A DNA stretch of 64,000 bases. Origin: Perkinsus olseni. Taxonomy: Eukaryota > Perkinsozoa > Perkinsida. The stretch covers positions 124,001-188,000 of the forward strand of contig JABANN010000002.1 of assembly GCA_013115125.1 (NCBI GenBank), written 5' to 3'. A model generated the notes under the pieces. The model was not told the DNA's origin and searched no databases. It worked only from the letters and a program-made list of their open reading frames with translations. Each line of letters begins with the position of its first letter. The first letter of the stretch is position 1. Below are positions 1 to 11,181 of the stretch, one piece after another. The translations under genes and the position numbers were made by a program.

Positions 1-1
1 C

Positions 2-1770
2 TGTTCAGATCGCATCGATCGCCTGATCGATAACCTCATCGGCAGGGGTCCGGCGGCCCTGCAGTACCCACTACTCCAGCTGTTTGCCCTGAAGCTGTTA
101 GCTCTCCTAGAGCGCTACGAGCCCATTTACGTCAAGGGCCTGGCGGAAGTTGTCGTGTCGGATGCCCTCAAGCGAGGGGCCAGCGGCGAGGCGATTCCCG
201 ATGCCGCCGTCAACGAGGACGAGGAGGACCACGAGGAGTCCTCAACGATACTAGTGCGAGTTCCTAAACACTATGAGAACTACGACAACTTCGTCTTGGC
301 GTTCGCCTACCATTTGAAGATGGATCATAACGATGCCATCAAGAGCGATTCGCTGGACACCCTCGTGGAGGAGATCACCACCAGCCCGGAGCGACTACGT
401 CGACTGACGATGGCTGCCCTGGTATGTGCTGATAAGCTCGGTGTTGGTGATAGGGAGATCATGCAGGAGGCCCTGGCTACTACCCTTCAGGTGAGGGCCC
501 GGTGAGCCGAATCATGGGAAGAGTAATTCGGAATTACTAATTCCGGAGCGGCCGTGCTGGCCGGTTTCTATGCTCGATAGTAGTGTTGCTAAGGTGGAGT
601 CAGAAACTCAGAGCTTGAACGCCCTCGTCGAGCTGGCTGAAGCGGCCTCTTCAGTGATCTCAGACTCGACGCGTACTCTTACTGTCGATTCTATTACGCT
701 AATCGCTTCATTTTCACACTTACTTGCGAAGCCTTCCCTTTGCATTGTTGCACCTGGTTTAGATAGTGCCCGTTTCAGGATACCCCGACCAAGGCTTTGA
801 TCAACATCGCCGTCAAGCCCACCGCCGCTACTAAGCTTGCGGGCACTGAGGAGGAACAGGAGGCTGGAGCGTTCTCAAGAGGTGATCGAGCCGACGGCCA
901 TTTCTAACGTCTCGAACTCTTCCTTGCAGAGCTGTTGCTGGACCATGCCATCGGTATCCTCAACGAGAGGGCAGCCACTCTAGACGACCCAATGATGGCT
1001 GTTGATGTGCTGGACCTCTGGTCGCAGTATCCTGATCGGATTCCTGATGACGATGTTTGTGAGAGGTCGCGGAGCGGAAATGGGCGGCCACTTTGGCCGT
1101 TGTCAGTGCACAGCGTGGTGTCCCTCGCTATGAGCCCTCAAGCGATGTCAGTCCGGTATATGAAGATGATTCAGTGTGTTGCTGATATTGGTATCACCAG
1201 AATCGACAGCAGCGCTCATGGGCGAAAACAGGTAGGGTGTACTTCACTTCTACGGGAACGCTCTCCAGGGAGCTCGAGTTCGATAGGGAAATCACTAAAA
1301 CCGGTATACCTCAGCACATACTGCGCGTTTGAGTATGGTATTCATCAAGTATTTACGAACGAGTCTGTTGCTATCAGCCAATCAATCGATCGGCCGTTTC
1401 ACCCATCCGAGGACGCGGGGTTTCAGTGATTTGCGCGTCGGATTGGAACACCCTGCCTGGCTACGGATTTGAATGGAGCTGTCTCGCGGCTCCTTGTCAG
1501 ATTGCGGCCACGCTCTACGCATGGCTGTTGAAGTCCAACAAGCAGTTCAAGAAGGTCCACTTTGGCGTCTTGGCCCACACGCTGGCAAGCACCGCAAAAA
1601 TACACCGCGACTTAGGTGAACCTCGTCTGTTAGTCCTAGTTGTCCGCGAACAGCGCGTGATCTCAGAGGGCGGCCTTCAGCTGGACGCTTGGGCACACAC
1701 CGCTGCACTGCTGGACACCGAAGTTGCCAATGGAGCTTTGGAAGAGGCCGACAACGCCCCTCATCTGTGA
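2..1770 (+). CDS. Unassigned alpha-helical protein, 3' part, multi-exon
   Basis: I do not recognise the family. An open frame runs from base 2 with no start codon and ends at a GT donor at 491, so the 5' end lies outside the window. Further likely exons follow AG acceptors near 774, 928, 1512 and 1680. The translated pieces are leucine- and alanine-rich helices, for example LLQLFALKLLALLERY, LLLDHAIGILNERAATL and ATLYAWLLKSNKQFKK, with an acidic low-complexity stretch (EDEEDHEE) near residue 65. This is the pattern of an alpha-helical repeat protein; organellar RAP/FASTK-type RNA-binding proteins of alveolates are one possibility, but no diagnostic motif was seen. The reading frame closes at 1770 after NAPHL, though a donor-like TGAG there leaves the true end open. 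Exon joins are inferred, not proven. Confidence 0.4.
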
Positions 1771-2064
1771 GCCAATTGAGTCAGTCTGTGGAGCTGTGAG
1801 TTCGTTCCAGCTTCGTAGCCATCTACTCTCGCTGTTTTTGCAGCCGTTTGATGATGCTACGTAACTTGGTCTTTGTAATTGACCATGCGACATTTTCTCG
1901 AAGCTTATCGCGGCTTTACACCCTCTGTCTTCCAGTATGAGCGTGCACTGCTTTCAGTGGTATCGTCGTGCCAAGTGATGGTACTCTCAGATACCGGGTC
2001 AAAGATTGGTGGCAATGTGTACAATCTGACGTTGGCGAGACCACGAGGGTCCTCATCCGACTAG

Positions 2065-3335
2065 CCCATCCGAAGATGGCTGATCTCCTGGACAATCTTG
2101 TGAGACATTCATAGTGTCCCCCCAGTCGGGTTCATGATGGCCCCTTCCCTTAGGCGGCGGAGGACGTTCCTCGAGCATGAAAAAGAATACCGAGTGTTAC
2201 TGTGTTTCTGAATTTTTCATGCGAATTTGTGTCAGTCAATGGCCTTTACTGTGAACCGAAAAACCTTCCCTCTCAGGGGCTCAAACGTGATAAGATGGAG
2301 AGTAAATAATCGGACACATCCTAGGTAACCCGTAGTCTACGGGCCGTAGGTCCGTGACGGGTCCCACTACCGATATCGTCAATGATTGTGCCAGCCTTCC
2401 ACTGATAGACAGAAGTTAGCTTTCCGAGCCTTCTTCAATTGAGAGGACCTTGGGACAGCCCAGAGCAACTCTTTGGTTGTTGGGTATGAGTGAAACCGGG
2501 ACGGAGGGGGACAAGATTTGTGTGCTAACGACACTGGCTAGATCACTGGACATGACGAGTGCAGCTTCTCATACTACTGGTCTTCTTCGAGTTGCAACAT
2601 TCCACATCATTTCTCGTGCAAGTTTGACAAGTGAACAGGTAAGAATGACAATGTCACAAGCAAGTTTGACAGATGTCAAATTTGTTAACACCAAGAATGC
2701 CAATGTCGATTCCAAGTTTGACAAGGACAAAAATAGCACATGCAAGAATGACAGTATCACAGTCAAGTTTGACAATACACGGGCAAGATTGACAAGTGCC
2801 AATCCAAGCTAGACAGCGAGTCGATGAAAGCCCAGACTCAAACAAAAGAGCTCATCTTGAGAAATCACACATATTCACTGGCTAACGCACGGAAGAAACT
2901 CACCGTACATAAACTCGGCTCGGCCGATACTATACGACTCGGCACTGTACGGAGATTCCGTAGCGGAATTCGTGCAGTTCGGATTATGGCGGCGAGACAG
3001 CGGGTTATGGCAGTTCGGGTCCGTACTACGGACTCGCAGTGCACCATATCTGGAAACTGTTCAGACCAGAATTGTACGAATGTAATATCTACGAGTTGTC
3101 GCTATGCAGAACGATCCGCACCGGAGCATTCACGCCGCCTATTGTAGTTATAAATGCTGGGTAACCCTTGGGTTCTGCGGTTCGGAACTGCAGAACTCGA
3201 TGCCATGTTTGTCTCAAAAGGGTAGAAAAAACCTCAACTCTCACCATATCTTGTAGCATCAGCTACTTTCCTTTACGGAATCAAGTTCGAACTTTCAACG
3301 AATGAAATGAAAGACAGCGTGTCACCAGTGGTGGC
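2065..3335. other. Intergenic stretch, no gene recognised
   Basis: Between the first gene and the phytase-like array no convincing coding exon is visible. It contains the degenerate tandem repeat listed separately and, at 2920-3060, a run rich in short self-similar ACTCGG/CGGAGT words. Confidence 0.5.
2619..2810. repeat. Degenerate tandem repeat, about 50-bp unit
   Basis: The word CAAGTTTGAC recurs at 2619, 2661, 2713 and 2764, giving spacings of 42, 52 and 51 bp. AAGAATGAC-like words sit between. About four diverged units are visible; an open frame through it is an artefact of the repeat. Confidence 0.75.
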
Positions 3336-3508
3336 TTATGTGTAAAAAGTACCTTCGAACTCCTGAGAAGCATGAGAACCAGCAAACTGTTCTACTCTTC
3401 ATCGAGGAGCTTACTCCGTAACTATTATCATTCGTGGTGTAGACGAGGATTCGTCCAGTTTTGGTATCCTCTCTGATAGCCAGCCCCGATTGATCACCGA
3501 TATTATAC
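3336..3508 (-). pseudogene. Remnant of phytase-like gene (last two exons)
   Basis: On the minus strand, a 94-nt exon-like block (3508 down to 3415) lies between an AG acceptor and a GTAAGC donor. It encodes RYNIGDQSGLAIREDTKTGR and continues to NDNSYG, matching the penultimate exon of the two full copies downstream, which is also exactly 94 nt. A 27-nt terminal exon (3362-3336) encodes EFEGTFYT and stops. No upstream exons were found in the preceding few hundred bases, so this looks like an inverted, 5'-truncated copy. It could still be the end of a diverged gene whose other exons I missed. Confidence 0.6.
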
Positions 3509-3679
3509 CTGTCATGATTATTGAGTAACGACGACCAGGAGCAATGAGCGACTAAAAGTGGTTCAAACTCACTTTGGCAAAGTGAATTTGGCTGGAAGGG
3601 TTGACGTTGGAGCCCAACGGTTGGATCATTGATTCCCATACTGGTGCAGATCGCACAGGTCAGAGAAGAGCCACTCACT

Positions 3680-4415
3680 GTTCACGCTCCCAACCTCTGC
3701 ATCATGAGAATTTTGGGGTTGCAATGCTACGTAGGACGATCCGCGTGAGCGAAATTACCACGGAGAGCCTACAGTATGAGCGCACAAGAGAAACTTGGGC
3801 GTGCCAAAAATAATTTCTGCGGAATTACAAGAGTCGCGGTGTTTCAACAAAGTTCGACGCTAGAGCTAGCCAGGGGCTAGCAATAGGTAGTACCTATTAG
3901 GTACAGCCATAAAGGTTATGGCTGTCTTAAATTATGACCGTTATGACTCCTAATGGTGGACGCGAGCTTAACCCAGCCCTCCGCTCCCTAGATGTGGAGG
4001 TAGGATACGAGAGACTGCTGACTCGACCCGGACCGGGTATGGAGTCGGGCAGAATTGTCTCTTTTTCTGTCTCTCCGTGCGGCCGTCGTATATGCCCTAG
4101 ATTACGCGTGTGAACACAGTATTGGCTGCGTCCAATGGGCTACGGTCTTCATGTTCTATGTACCACCCCTTACAATCATCTTTGTCGTTTCATGACCCCG
4201 GAAAGGGTGTGATATCGTCTCATTTCTGTGACCGGTGCCGCAAGTTCACACGTGAACGAGTTGGCCCGCACAAGGTGACGCGATCGATTAAATCGATTCG
4301 ATTTTGCTAAGCGTAAAAACAGGCCAAACTCTAGAGATTATTCTTTCTTTGGCACACATCAGCTAAAAGCGTCGAGTAGCACATCAAGTTTGCTCAGATC
4401 TGGAGTGCATTTATC
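3680..4415. other. Gene-poor spacer with hairpins
   Basis: No exon recognised. Includes a one-base-centred perfect hairpin at 3882-3898 (8-bp arms) and a 9-bp-arm hairpin near 3903-3925. Confidence 0.5.
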
Positions 4416-6188
4416 ATGTTCACCTCTGCTTTCTTGGTAACCCTACTTGGTATTGTCACCGGTCAGGGAACTGTTGTGAAGATAGAACAGTCGAACCTGC
4501 CGCTCCGAAATGACAGCATGCAAACGAGACTCCGCTCTAGCATTGGTGAGTTGGATGGATGGTAACCCTGTTGTCACCTCGTGTCTCCTCAGGCACTCTA
4601 GAGCATGTTCAGACACTCCAACTTGTCGGTGTCGGCCGCGGTAGTCGTTTCTTTCGTTCCATGAGTTCGTTGGTTGTGACAGCAAACGGTTCGCAGATAC
4701 TCTTCCTCAGCAGTAATGGGTGAGTCTGGGCTGATGAAAGGTTTTCGGCCTTCAGGCTAGGGTATGTACTTGATTCTTTCTTGTTGCTAGACGATTCGTC
4801 GACCTGAAGATTCAGCTGATGCTCGATGGCACGTTTGATGTGCTGGAAGGATCCGTCTTCACGCTTCGTGATACAGAAGGCTACACCAAAATCTTCCCAG
4901 CGGAAGGACTGGCTATCGAAGGCGTCTATCAAGGCGGTGGGAAAGGAAACTTCTTCGTCAGCTCTTTGGATGGGGAAGTGTATAGGTGAGAAGATTATAC
5001 CTCAGACTGCTGTGGAGTCAATCCACTTGACCACCTGAGGCCAAGGGGACCTTTTCCCGCTCCCATTGGTGAGTTCAGATTGCCGGAAGGTATCCAAGCG
5101 CCAAATATGGTTGACCTCGGCTTGACCGATGTATTCGCTGACTGTTTCGACGATTCGGGGACGGAAGCTATACTACGTACCAACCTGCTACTTTGGCTGA
5201 TGAATTGGACCGTGCATTGTGGTTATCCCCAATTCTTAGGTCCACGCAATAAAAGCGACTTCTCCCTGCTTATGTTCTGCCGCAATGCTATGTCCTTGGC
5301 TCCAACGTCGACTCCAGGGAAGAAGGTGTTCATCGGCTTCGCCTATGATGAAGACAAAAACATAGCCAAGCGCTTTTACGTCGAGGTAAGGCGTAACAGA
5401 CCCCGCCAGATGAGGGACTCGCGTGAGAGGAGCAGTCGCTGCTTCAGTCCACCGGACCTCCGAGGAGAGGCAATTTACACATCACGGATATTGCAGAGCT
5501 CAGCAATGGTGATATTATGATACTCTTCTCAGAGTGGGTTGTTGAATGACCTCGATTTGTCTTGCACTTATGGTTCGTTGCTCGATTAGGTTCTATGAGG
5601 ATATCATGACAATTGGTTATGTGAGGAGGAGGGCTTTGAGTCGAGCTGCGAGCCGAGGAAGAACAGTGAGGCCAGTATCTATAGCTAATATCTCTCGGAG
5701 CGAAGGGTAAGTGATACTCGCTTCGAAGATAGCTCACCATGCGATGCTCTGGTTGTCCTAACCAGAAAACCTAGATGCCCATGTGTGATTCCCATGGAAT
5801 GTCGGCTACGGTCGGTGTTGTTTTCTGGACTGACAGTCCAGACTGTGACGCCCAGTCTGTGGGTTGCTGTCCTCTTTACAGTGTCGCTCTTGCACTGAGA
5901 ATGGTCAACTTCGCGACTTTCCCCAACTCGCTTCTCGCTATTGTGCATAATGGTTCGTTGGCACCATTACGGCAGATACAATATCGGTGAAGAGCTCGGA
6001 TTGGCCGTCCGAGAGGATCCCAGAACCAATCAAACCTTCGTGTACATAGTTAATGATAACCTTTTCGGGGTAAGTCTCTCTTCGAGGATGATGATGATGA
6101 TGGTGACGGCAGTTCAGTTTACTGTTATACTTTTCAGGAGGCGGGTGTGACCCTCCTGTCCACTTTCTTGTGGACAGCGGGACGTTGA
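4416..6188 (+). CDS. Secreted esterase-like phytase-domain protein, copy A
   Basis: Inferred exons: 4416-4545, 4593-4719, 4791-4985, 5079-5385, 5448-5533, 5590-5706, 5976-6069 and 6138-6188; all phases agree. The start at 4416 opens a signal peptide (MFTSAFLVTLLGIVTGQ), so the product should be secreted. The pattern fits the 'esterase-like activity of phytase' beta-propeller family: the SQILFLSSNG strand early, EGVYQGGGKGNFFVSSLDG in the middle, ITDIAELSNGDIMILFSE, then YNIGEELGLAVREDPRT with IVNDN, ending in GVTLLSTFLWT. The substrate is unknown. The sixth intron (5707-5975, 269 bp) is much longer than the rest and contains a copy-specific hairpin at 5825-5841; a 15-nt micro-exon at 5882-5896 is an alternative reading but would need a GA donor. 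Same exon layout as copy B at 9414. Confidence 0.75.
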
Positions 6189-6328
6189 CGCAGACAACTC
6201 CATTGTTGTTCGGCCTGGTGGTCGCCATTGAATACACCTGTAGCAGCCCTTGCCATTGATTTCACCATCGACCGACCAGGGGGGCATCCTCTCAACCCAT
6301 CAATATGACCCTGAGATGATGTTACTGT

Positions 6329-6460
6329 CGATGAACGTTCAGGTCGGGGGACTCTTTTACTTCTCAGTAGCAGCCAGTGCTACTGCTTCGACCGATAAAC
6401 GTTCAGGTCGGGAGACTTTTTTTATTCTCAGTAGCAGCCAGTGCTACTGCTTTTGCTGAT
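6329..6460. repeat. Two-copy direct repeat, about 64-bp unit
   Basis: The block containing GTTCAGGTCGGG followed by TCTCAGTAGCAGCCAGTGC occurs twice, starting at about 6329 and 6393. Only one copy of this block is seen at the equivalent place downstream of copy B (about 11325-11385). Confidence 0.75.
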
Positions 6461-6840
6461 ATACGTTTGCCAGCGGCGCCCAGTCGACTCGGTATACGGG
6501 TCTCAGAGGGCCTCGAGATGTTGATGTGCCGCTTCTGTTTGTTATCACTATTCAACCTAGCGCTGAAACCTCGATGGAAATAAGTCCATTTTCGGGCTTC
6601 CTTACACTGAAAGAATTGTGTTTGGTTCGTAAACTGGTCTTTTTAAATTCGTTAGGAATTCGGGCCACGACGGTGGTGCCATGATAGCACTGATATCCTC
6701 TAGGCCATGCGCAGTGTAAGTTAGAATTCGAGCCAGCAGTATAATCACCACACAGCTACTGCACTTACATACTTGCGGCACTGCACCAAACCTATTTCCT
6801 AATCCTATGGGCGCTTTTTCCCGTTCTACGCGCGCGCTGC

Positions 6841-6883
6841 AATGCAGCGGCTGCATCACAGCCTGTGATGCAGCCGCTGCATT
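6841..6883. repeat. Perfect palindrome, 21-bp arms, one-base centre
   Basis: Bases 6841-6861 and 6863-6883 are exact reverse complements, separated by the single base 6862. It is one of the two longest members of the one-base-centred hairpin set in this window. Confidence 0.95.
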
Positions 6884-7916
6884 CCGGCGCGCCTGTGATT
6901 CACAGGACTATGTTGAGATCAACAGCCGATAATCAACTGTTGATCCATAGGATACAATCTCCGACAATTCGTGACCCCTGCAGGTAATTCACCGAGCGCA
7001 TCACTGTAGGGCCTACAGTGTAGGCCTTTGTGGCTTCAAATTGAAACTTTCATATGTAGGTCTAGCTGCTGGACTGTAGCCTATCATCATCGTAGAGCAT
7101 GGAAATGATACGCTAGAGTGTTTGACACTCCTGTCACAGGAGTCCTGTGATTCACAGTGTTTCAGGCGCTTGAATCACTGTAGTCTACAATCTGTAGGGA
7201 AACTTCGGGAATAATTCTATTATCAATTGTAGAACCTCCAAGTAATGTAAGCTTTCAAGTTTCAGTAGTTCTCGCCGAGAATTTCTTGGAGGAACATAGG
7301 TGGTGAAGGTTTCTTACCCAAACATCATGATAGGCTTCCCCTCCGAGACTATGGTTTCTTTCAAGGAATCCAAGCCTATGGATGTCTAAGCCGTGGATAT
7401 CCGAGTCTCATACAGCCTCGTAGACTTCATGTCATAGAGTCTATGACGTCAACTCGTCCTTCCTTCCTTCGCGTTAAAGCGGCGCCCAGAGGACGCTGAC
7501 CACTATCTAGGCCATTATTTCTACTACTAATATGATACTGACCAGAGCTGAACATTTTGGAAGAAACGATTTGCCGTTCCATTGAAAGGGGTTCAGGTGT
7601 AGCTCTTCTTGAGGTGAGCTGTTCGTGCAGATGCAGCTGAGCTAGGCCAGCAGCTCCCCTCAGCAGAGGGGAAGAAAATTTTTTTACCTTTTTTCCCGAA
7701 GCTGGGAAAATTGGGAATTTTCCGCCGTTAATCCCGAAACGGGCAAACCCTGCCAGAGGAATGATTCCTCAGAAATCTCGTATAATACGAGAATACGAGT
7801 CGTATTCTCAGGACCTGAGGCCTTCTGATTACAGACACCCCGATCATCGGGGCCCGATGCAGGGACGGTCCAACCCTCGTCTATCATGAGTGATCGATGG
7901 CCGCCAAGCGTGATGT

Positions 7917-8016
7917 TAGATACAAATTGGCGAACAACGTGGGCTGGCTATCCTAGAGGATCGCAAAAGCGGACGCATCTTTGTTTACATGGTGAGCGAC
8001 AATTACTAAGGGGTGT
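7917..8016 (+). pseudogene. Remnant of phytase-like penultimate exon
   Basis: After an AG at about 7919 the plus strand reads with clear similarity to the 94-nt penultimate exon of the phytase-like genes: WAGYPRGSQKR in one frame, and GLAILEDRKSGRIFVYMVSD in the family frame, ending near the DNY of the family. The family frame is not kept throughout and no other exon is nearby, so this is a decayed fragment belonging to the duplicated unit. Confidence 0.6.
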
Positions 8017-9413
8017 GTTTCGCTATGTTCAGCACAGCTTGGTCATCATCATGCCTCTCAGGATATGGATCATAACCTACTATCTACTTACACGAGTGGA
8101 TACCCGCAGGAGCTGAGTACAACTTGTACTCCAAGACTCCAGTTTCCGGTCTTGTAACATAGACGTGCAGCGTAAGACTTGATGAGCAGGCCGCTTTCAC
8201 AAGCAATAATCTCGTTCTTCAACGAGAGACCCACGTCACGCTCGCGTGACGCCTGCCTCATGATCCGGTGCGTATGCGTACACGAGCTTCGTCGTGTACT
8301 CCAAAGTAAATCCCGAGCCTCGAACATGTTGCCAAGCATGCACATCGCCGATGTGACATCGGTGTCGGGGTGACTGGAAATAGACGCGCGGTTGCGTTTC
8401 CGTTACTGCTGCAACATTGCAGCGATACTGCAATGCCACTCGTGCCACAATGCGTCTGTCGCATAGTTGGGAGAGAGAACGTGGGTCAGTTGACGTGGAC
8501 GGTACTCAACAGACACAAAACATGTCGCCACGCCTCGCACGCACTCGCGCCGCTTCTATCAGAAACGAACGGTAAGTAGACAGAAACTTTCTGAAATCTC
8601 TCGTAGAGTAAGTAACCGCAGGGATCTTGCCGAATCTGCACAGCATTGACGAGTTCCTACTAGGATCGGATAGGTGATCCTAGTAGGATCAGCGGCTGGT
8701 AGGAGGTTCGAGACCACCCATTTCATGGGAGAGTGGGGGTGAGAAAGGATTCTGCCAGGCTGACAGGGTCAGCATCCCGCGTAAATTACGCGTGCTAGTC
8801 CTGCCATGACTTGCACGTCACTCCCCAGGGATCTGTTCCTGCGTCTAATGTGCGAAGAAACACCGGAGATATGATAAATATACACGTCGCGTAACATTTT
8901 TTCAAAGGAAGTCGTTATCGGCCGTCAGAGGAATTGGTGACCAGGCCCTGGTCACTGTGACGCCAGTGGCAACTTGTCCTCGCTGTCCCCATGCCCATCT
9001 TTTTCTTGCTTGATGACGTCGCCATCCTGAAGTAAACCGGGGCCAAAGACCGGCCCGAAGAGTACACGGCCAATTCCGGGAGCTGTACTGTTTGACAGTG
9101 TTCCGGTGTTATGGTCAGATTATTGATGGTCTACCGATGTTCAGCACGAATCCCTGAAGATGTTCTATTCTGTGCTCATGTCCTTATGGTTGGCGAGGAC
9201 TCTAGTAAAATGCACGTGTAATCTCAGCGGTGAGGCTGCTGGCTGGATGCACTGCCGAACCTGACAAGCCCTCCTTCGAGAACTGGATTTTCTGGTTAGT
9301 AAAGTATTTCAGCATGAATCATGTCTATATGTGTTGACCACATCAATTCACCCTCTAGGTTGAGCTCTCGCGCCCGAGGTTTACAGGAGTTTGTTTTGAT
9401 CTGTAGTGTCATA

Positions 9414-11181
9414 ATGATGTTCATCTCTCTTTTCTTGGCAGCCCTACTCGGTATAACCACCGGCCAGGGAACTGTTGTTGAAATTGAACAGTCGAGACTA
9501 CCGCTCCGTAATAATAGCCAGGAGAAAATCCTCCGTTCTTCTCTTGGTGAGTGGATGGATCGTAACCCTGTTGTCACCTCGTATCACCCTCAGGCACCCT
9601 GAAGCATGTTCAAACACTGCAACTTGTCGGTGTTGGCGCCAATAGTCGTAATTTTCGTCACTTGTCGTCGTTGGCTGTGACAGCAGACGGTTCCCAGATA
9701 CTCGCCGTCAACGATGATGGGTAAGTCTCGGTGGTGAAAGGCTTTCGGTTCTCATGCTAGCATGTGCTCCCCGCTCTCTCCTGTTGCTAGCCTTTTCATC
9801 GACGTAAAGATCAAGCCGATCTCCGGTGGCGTGTTTGATGTGCTGGGAGCGACCACTTTCCCGATGCGTGATCCAGAAGGCAACATCATACCCTTTAACG
9901 CGCAAGGTTTGGCTGTCGAGGGCATCTATCAAGGCAGAGGTATAGGAAACTTCTTCGTCAGCTCTTTGGCAGACGGGAAAGTGTATAGGTACAGTAGGAG
10001 GATGACAATTCAGACTATACTCGGCCGCCTGAGGGTGGAGCTACCGCTGATGACGTTCAGATTCCCTAATGGTATCCAGTCGCGACAGAGCGTGGACCTC
10101 GGCTTGACCGATGTATTCGGTGACTGCCGATATGATGAGGGGCCGGAAGCTATACTACGTATTAACATGCCATCTCGGCTGATGGGTTGGGCCGTGTGTC
10201 GTTGCTATCCTCAATTTTCAGGTCCAGAAGATAAGAGCGAGTTCTCCCTGCTCATGTTCTGCCGAGTTGCTATGTCCTTGGCTCCAACCTCTGCTCCACG
10301 AAGAGAGGTTTTCATCGGCTTCGCCTATAATGAATTCAAGAACGTTGCCAGGCGCTTTTACGTCGAGGTAACTCAATGATCGAGAGGACCTCAGCGAGGG
10401 GGAGCAGTCGTTTCCTCAGTCCACCAGACGTCCGTGGGCGGGCATCTTACAAATAACGGATATGGCGGAGCTTAGCAATGGCGATATTATGGTACTCTTC
10501 TCAGAGCAGGTTGTTGAATGACCTACGCTCGTCATGCACTTATAGTTCGTTTTTTCGATTAGATTTAAGGAGGATATCATGACAATCGGCTATGTGAGGA
10601 GGAAGGATTTGAGCCGAGCTCTGAGCCAAGGAGAAACAGTGAAGCCAGTATCTATCGCTGATATCTCTCGGAGGGAAAGGTGAGTGATGCTCGCCTCGAA
10701 GATAGCTCACCGCGCGATGCTTTGGTTGTCCTTCTTGTTGTTTTCTAGGGCATGTGCATTCTACTCCCACGGGCCCCATGGGCCCCAATGGAATGCCGGC
10801 TTCGGTTGGTGTTTTTAATAACAACTTGTTAGCTGGACTATCTCAGCGTTTGAATTGCTATCCTCGTAACACTGTTGCTCTTACACTGTAAGACTAACAG
10901 TGAGAATGGCCAACTACGCGACTTTTTCTCACTCGCTTTTCGCTATTGTGCATAATGGTTCGGTGGCACCGTTACGACAGATACAATATCGGTGAAGAGG
11001 TAGGATTGGCTGTCCGAGAGGATCCCAAGAGCGGAAAAACCTTCGTCTACATTGTCAATCACGACTTTTACGGGGTAGGTCTCTGGTCAACGACTATTAC
11101 AGCTAAGCTCACCGTCATACTCTTCAGGAAGCTGGTGTGACCCTCCTGACCACTTTTGAGTGGACGACAGCAAGCCGTTGA
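9414..11181 (+). CDS. Secreted esterase-like phytase-domain protein, copy B
   Basis: Inferred exons: 9414-9546, 9594-9720, 9791-9988, 10061-10367, 10420-10505, 10563-10679, 10981-11074 and 11128-11181. Exons 2, 4, 5, 6 and 7 have exactly the same lengths as in copy A. The start gives a signal peptide (MMFISLFLAALLGITTGQ). Family signatures are TADGSQILAVNDDG (residues about 75-88), EGIYQGRGIGNFFVSS, ITDMAELSNGDIMVLFSE, YNIGEEVGLAVREDP and the terminal GVTLLTTFEWT. The third intron (9989-10060) is 72 bp with no stop, so retention would keep the frame. The fifth intron begins GC rather than GT. The sixth is 301 bp. Expression is untested; the preserved frame and phases argue that it is functional. 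Confidence 0.78.
10506..10562 (+). other. Inferred GC-AG intron in phytase-like copy B
   Basis: The exon ending TTCTCAGA at 10505 is followed by GCAGG, where copy A has GTGGG at the same place. The acceptor TTAG at 10562 joins in frame to give SEFKEDIM, matching SEFYEDIM in copy A. No GT at this junction keeps the frame. Confidence 0.65.

Larger units (their letters stand above)
6189..9413. other. Hairpin-rich spacer between phytase-like copies
   Basis: Apart from the remnant at 7917-8016 no coding exon is recognisable in over 3 kb. The stretch is dense in short perfect inverted repeats, mostly with a single central unpaired base: 6841-6883, 7002-7020, 7127-7143, 7431-7447, 7756-7770, 7777-7791, 7791-7807, 7838-7852, 8341-8355, 8348-8362, 8778-8792 and 8937-8955. 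An 11-bp-arm hairpin with an 8-base loop lies near 8660-8690. Several hairpins overlap end to end. Confidence 0.7.

Noticed and set aside
2450-2845. Three overlapping open frames on both strands
   Set aside because: They are produced by the degenerate tandem repeat; peptides are repeat translations without family likeness.
5882-5896. 15-nt micro-exon in phytase-like copy A followed by a GA-AG intron
   Set aside because: Joining 5706 directly to 5976 keeps the frame with ordinary GT-AG sites in both copies, and copy B lacks the acceptor the micro-exon would need.
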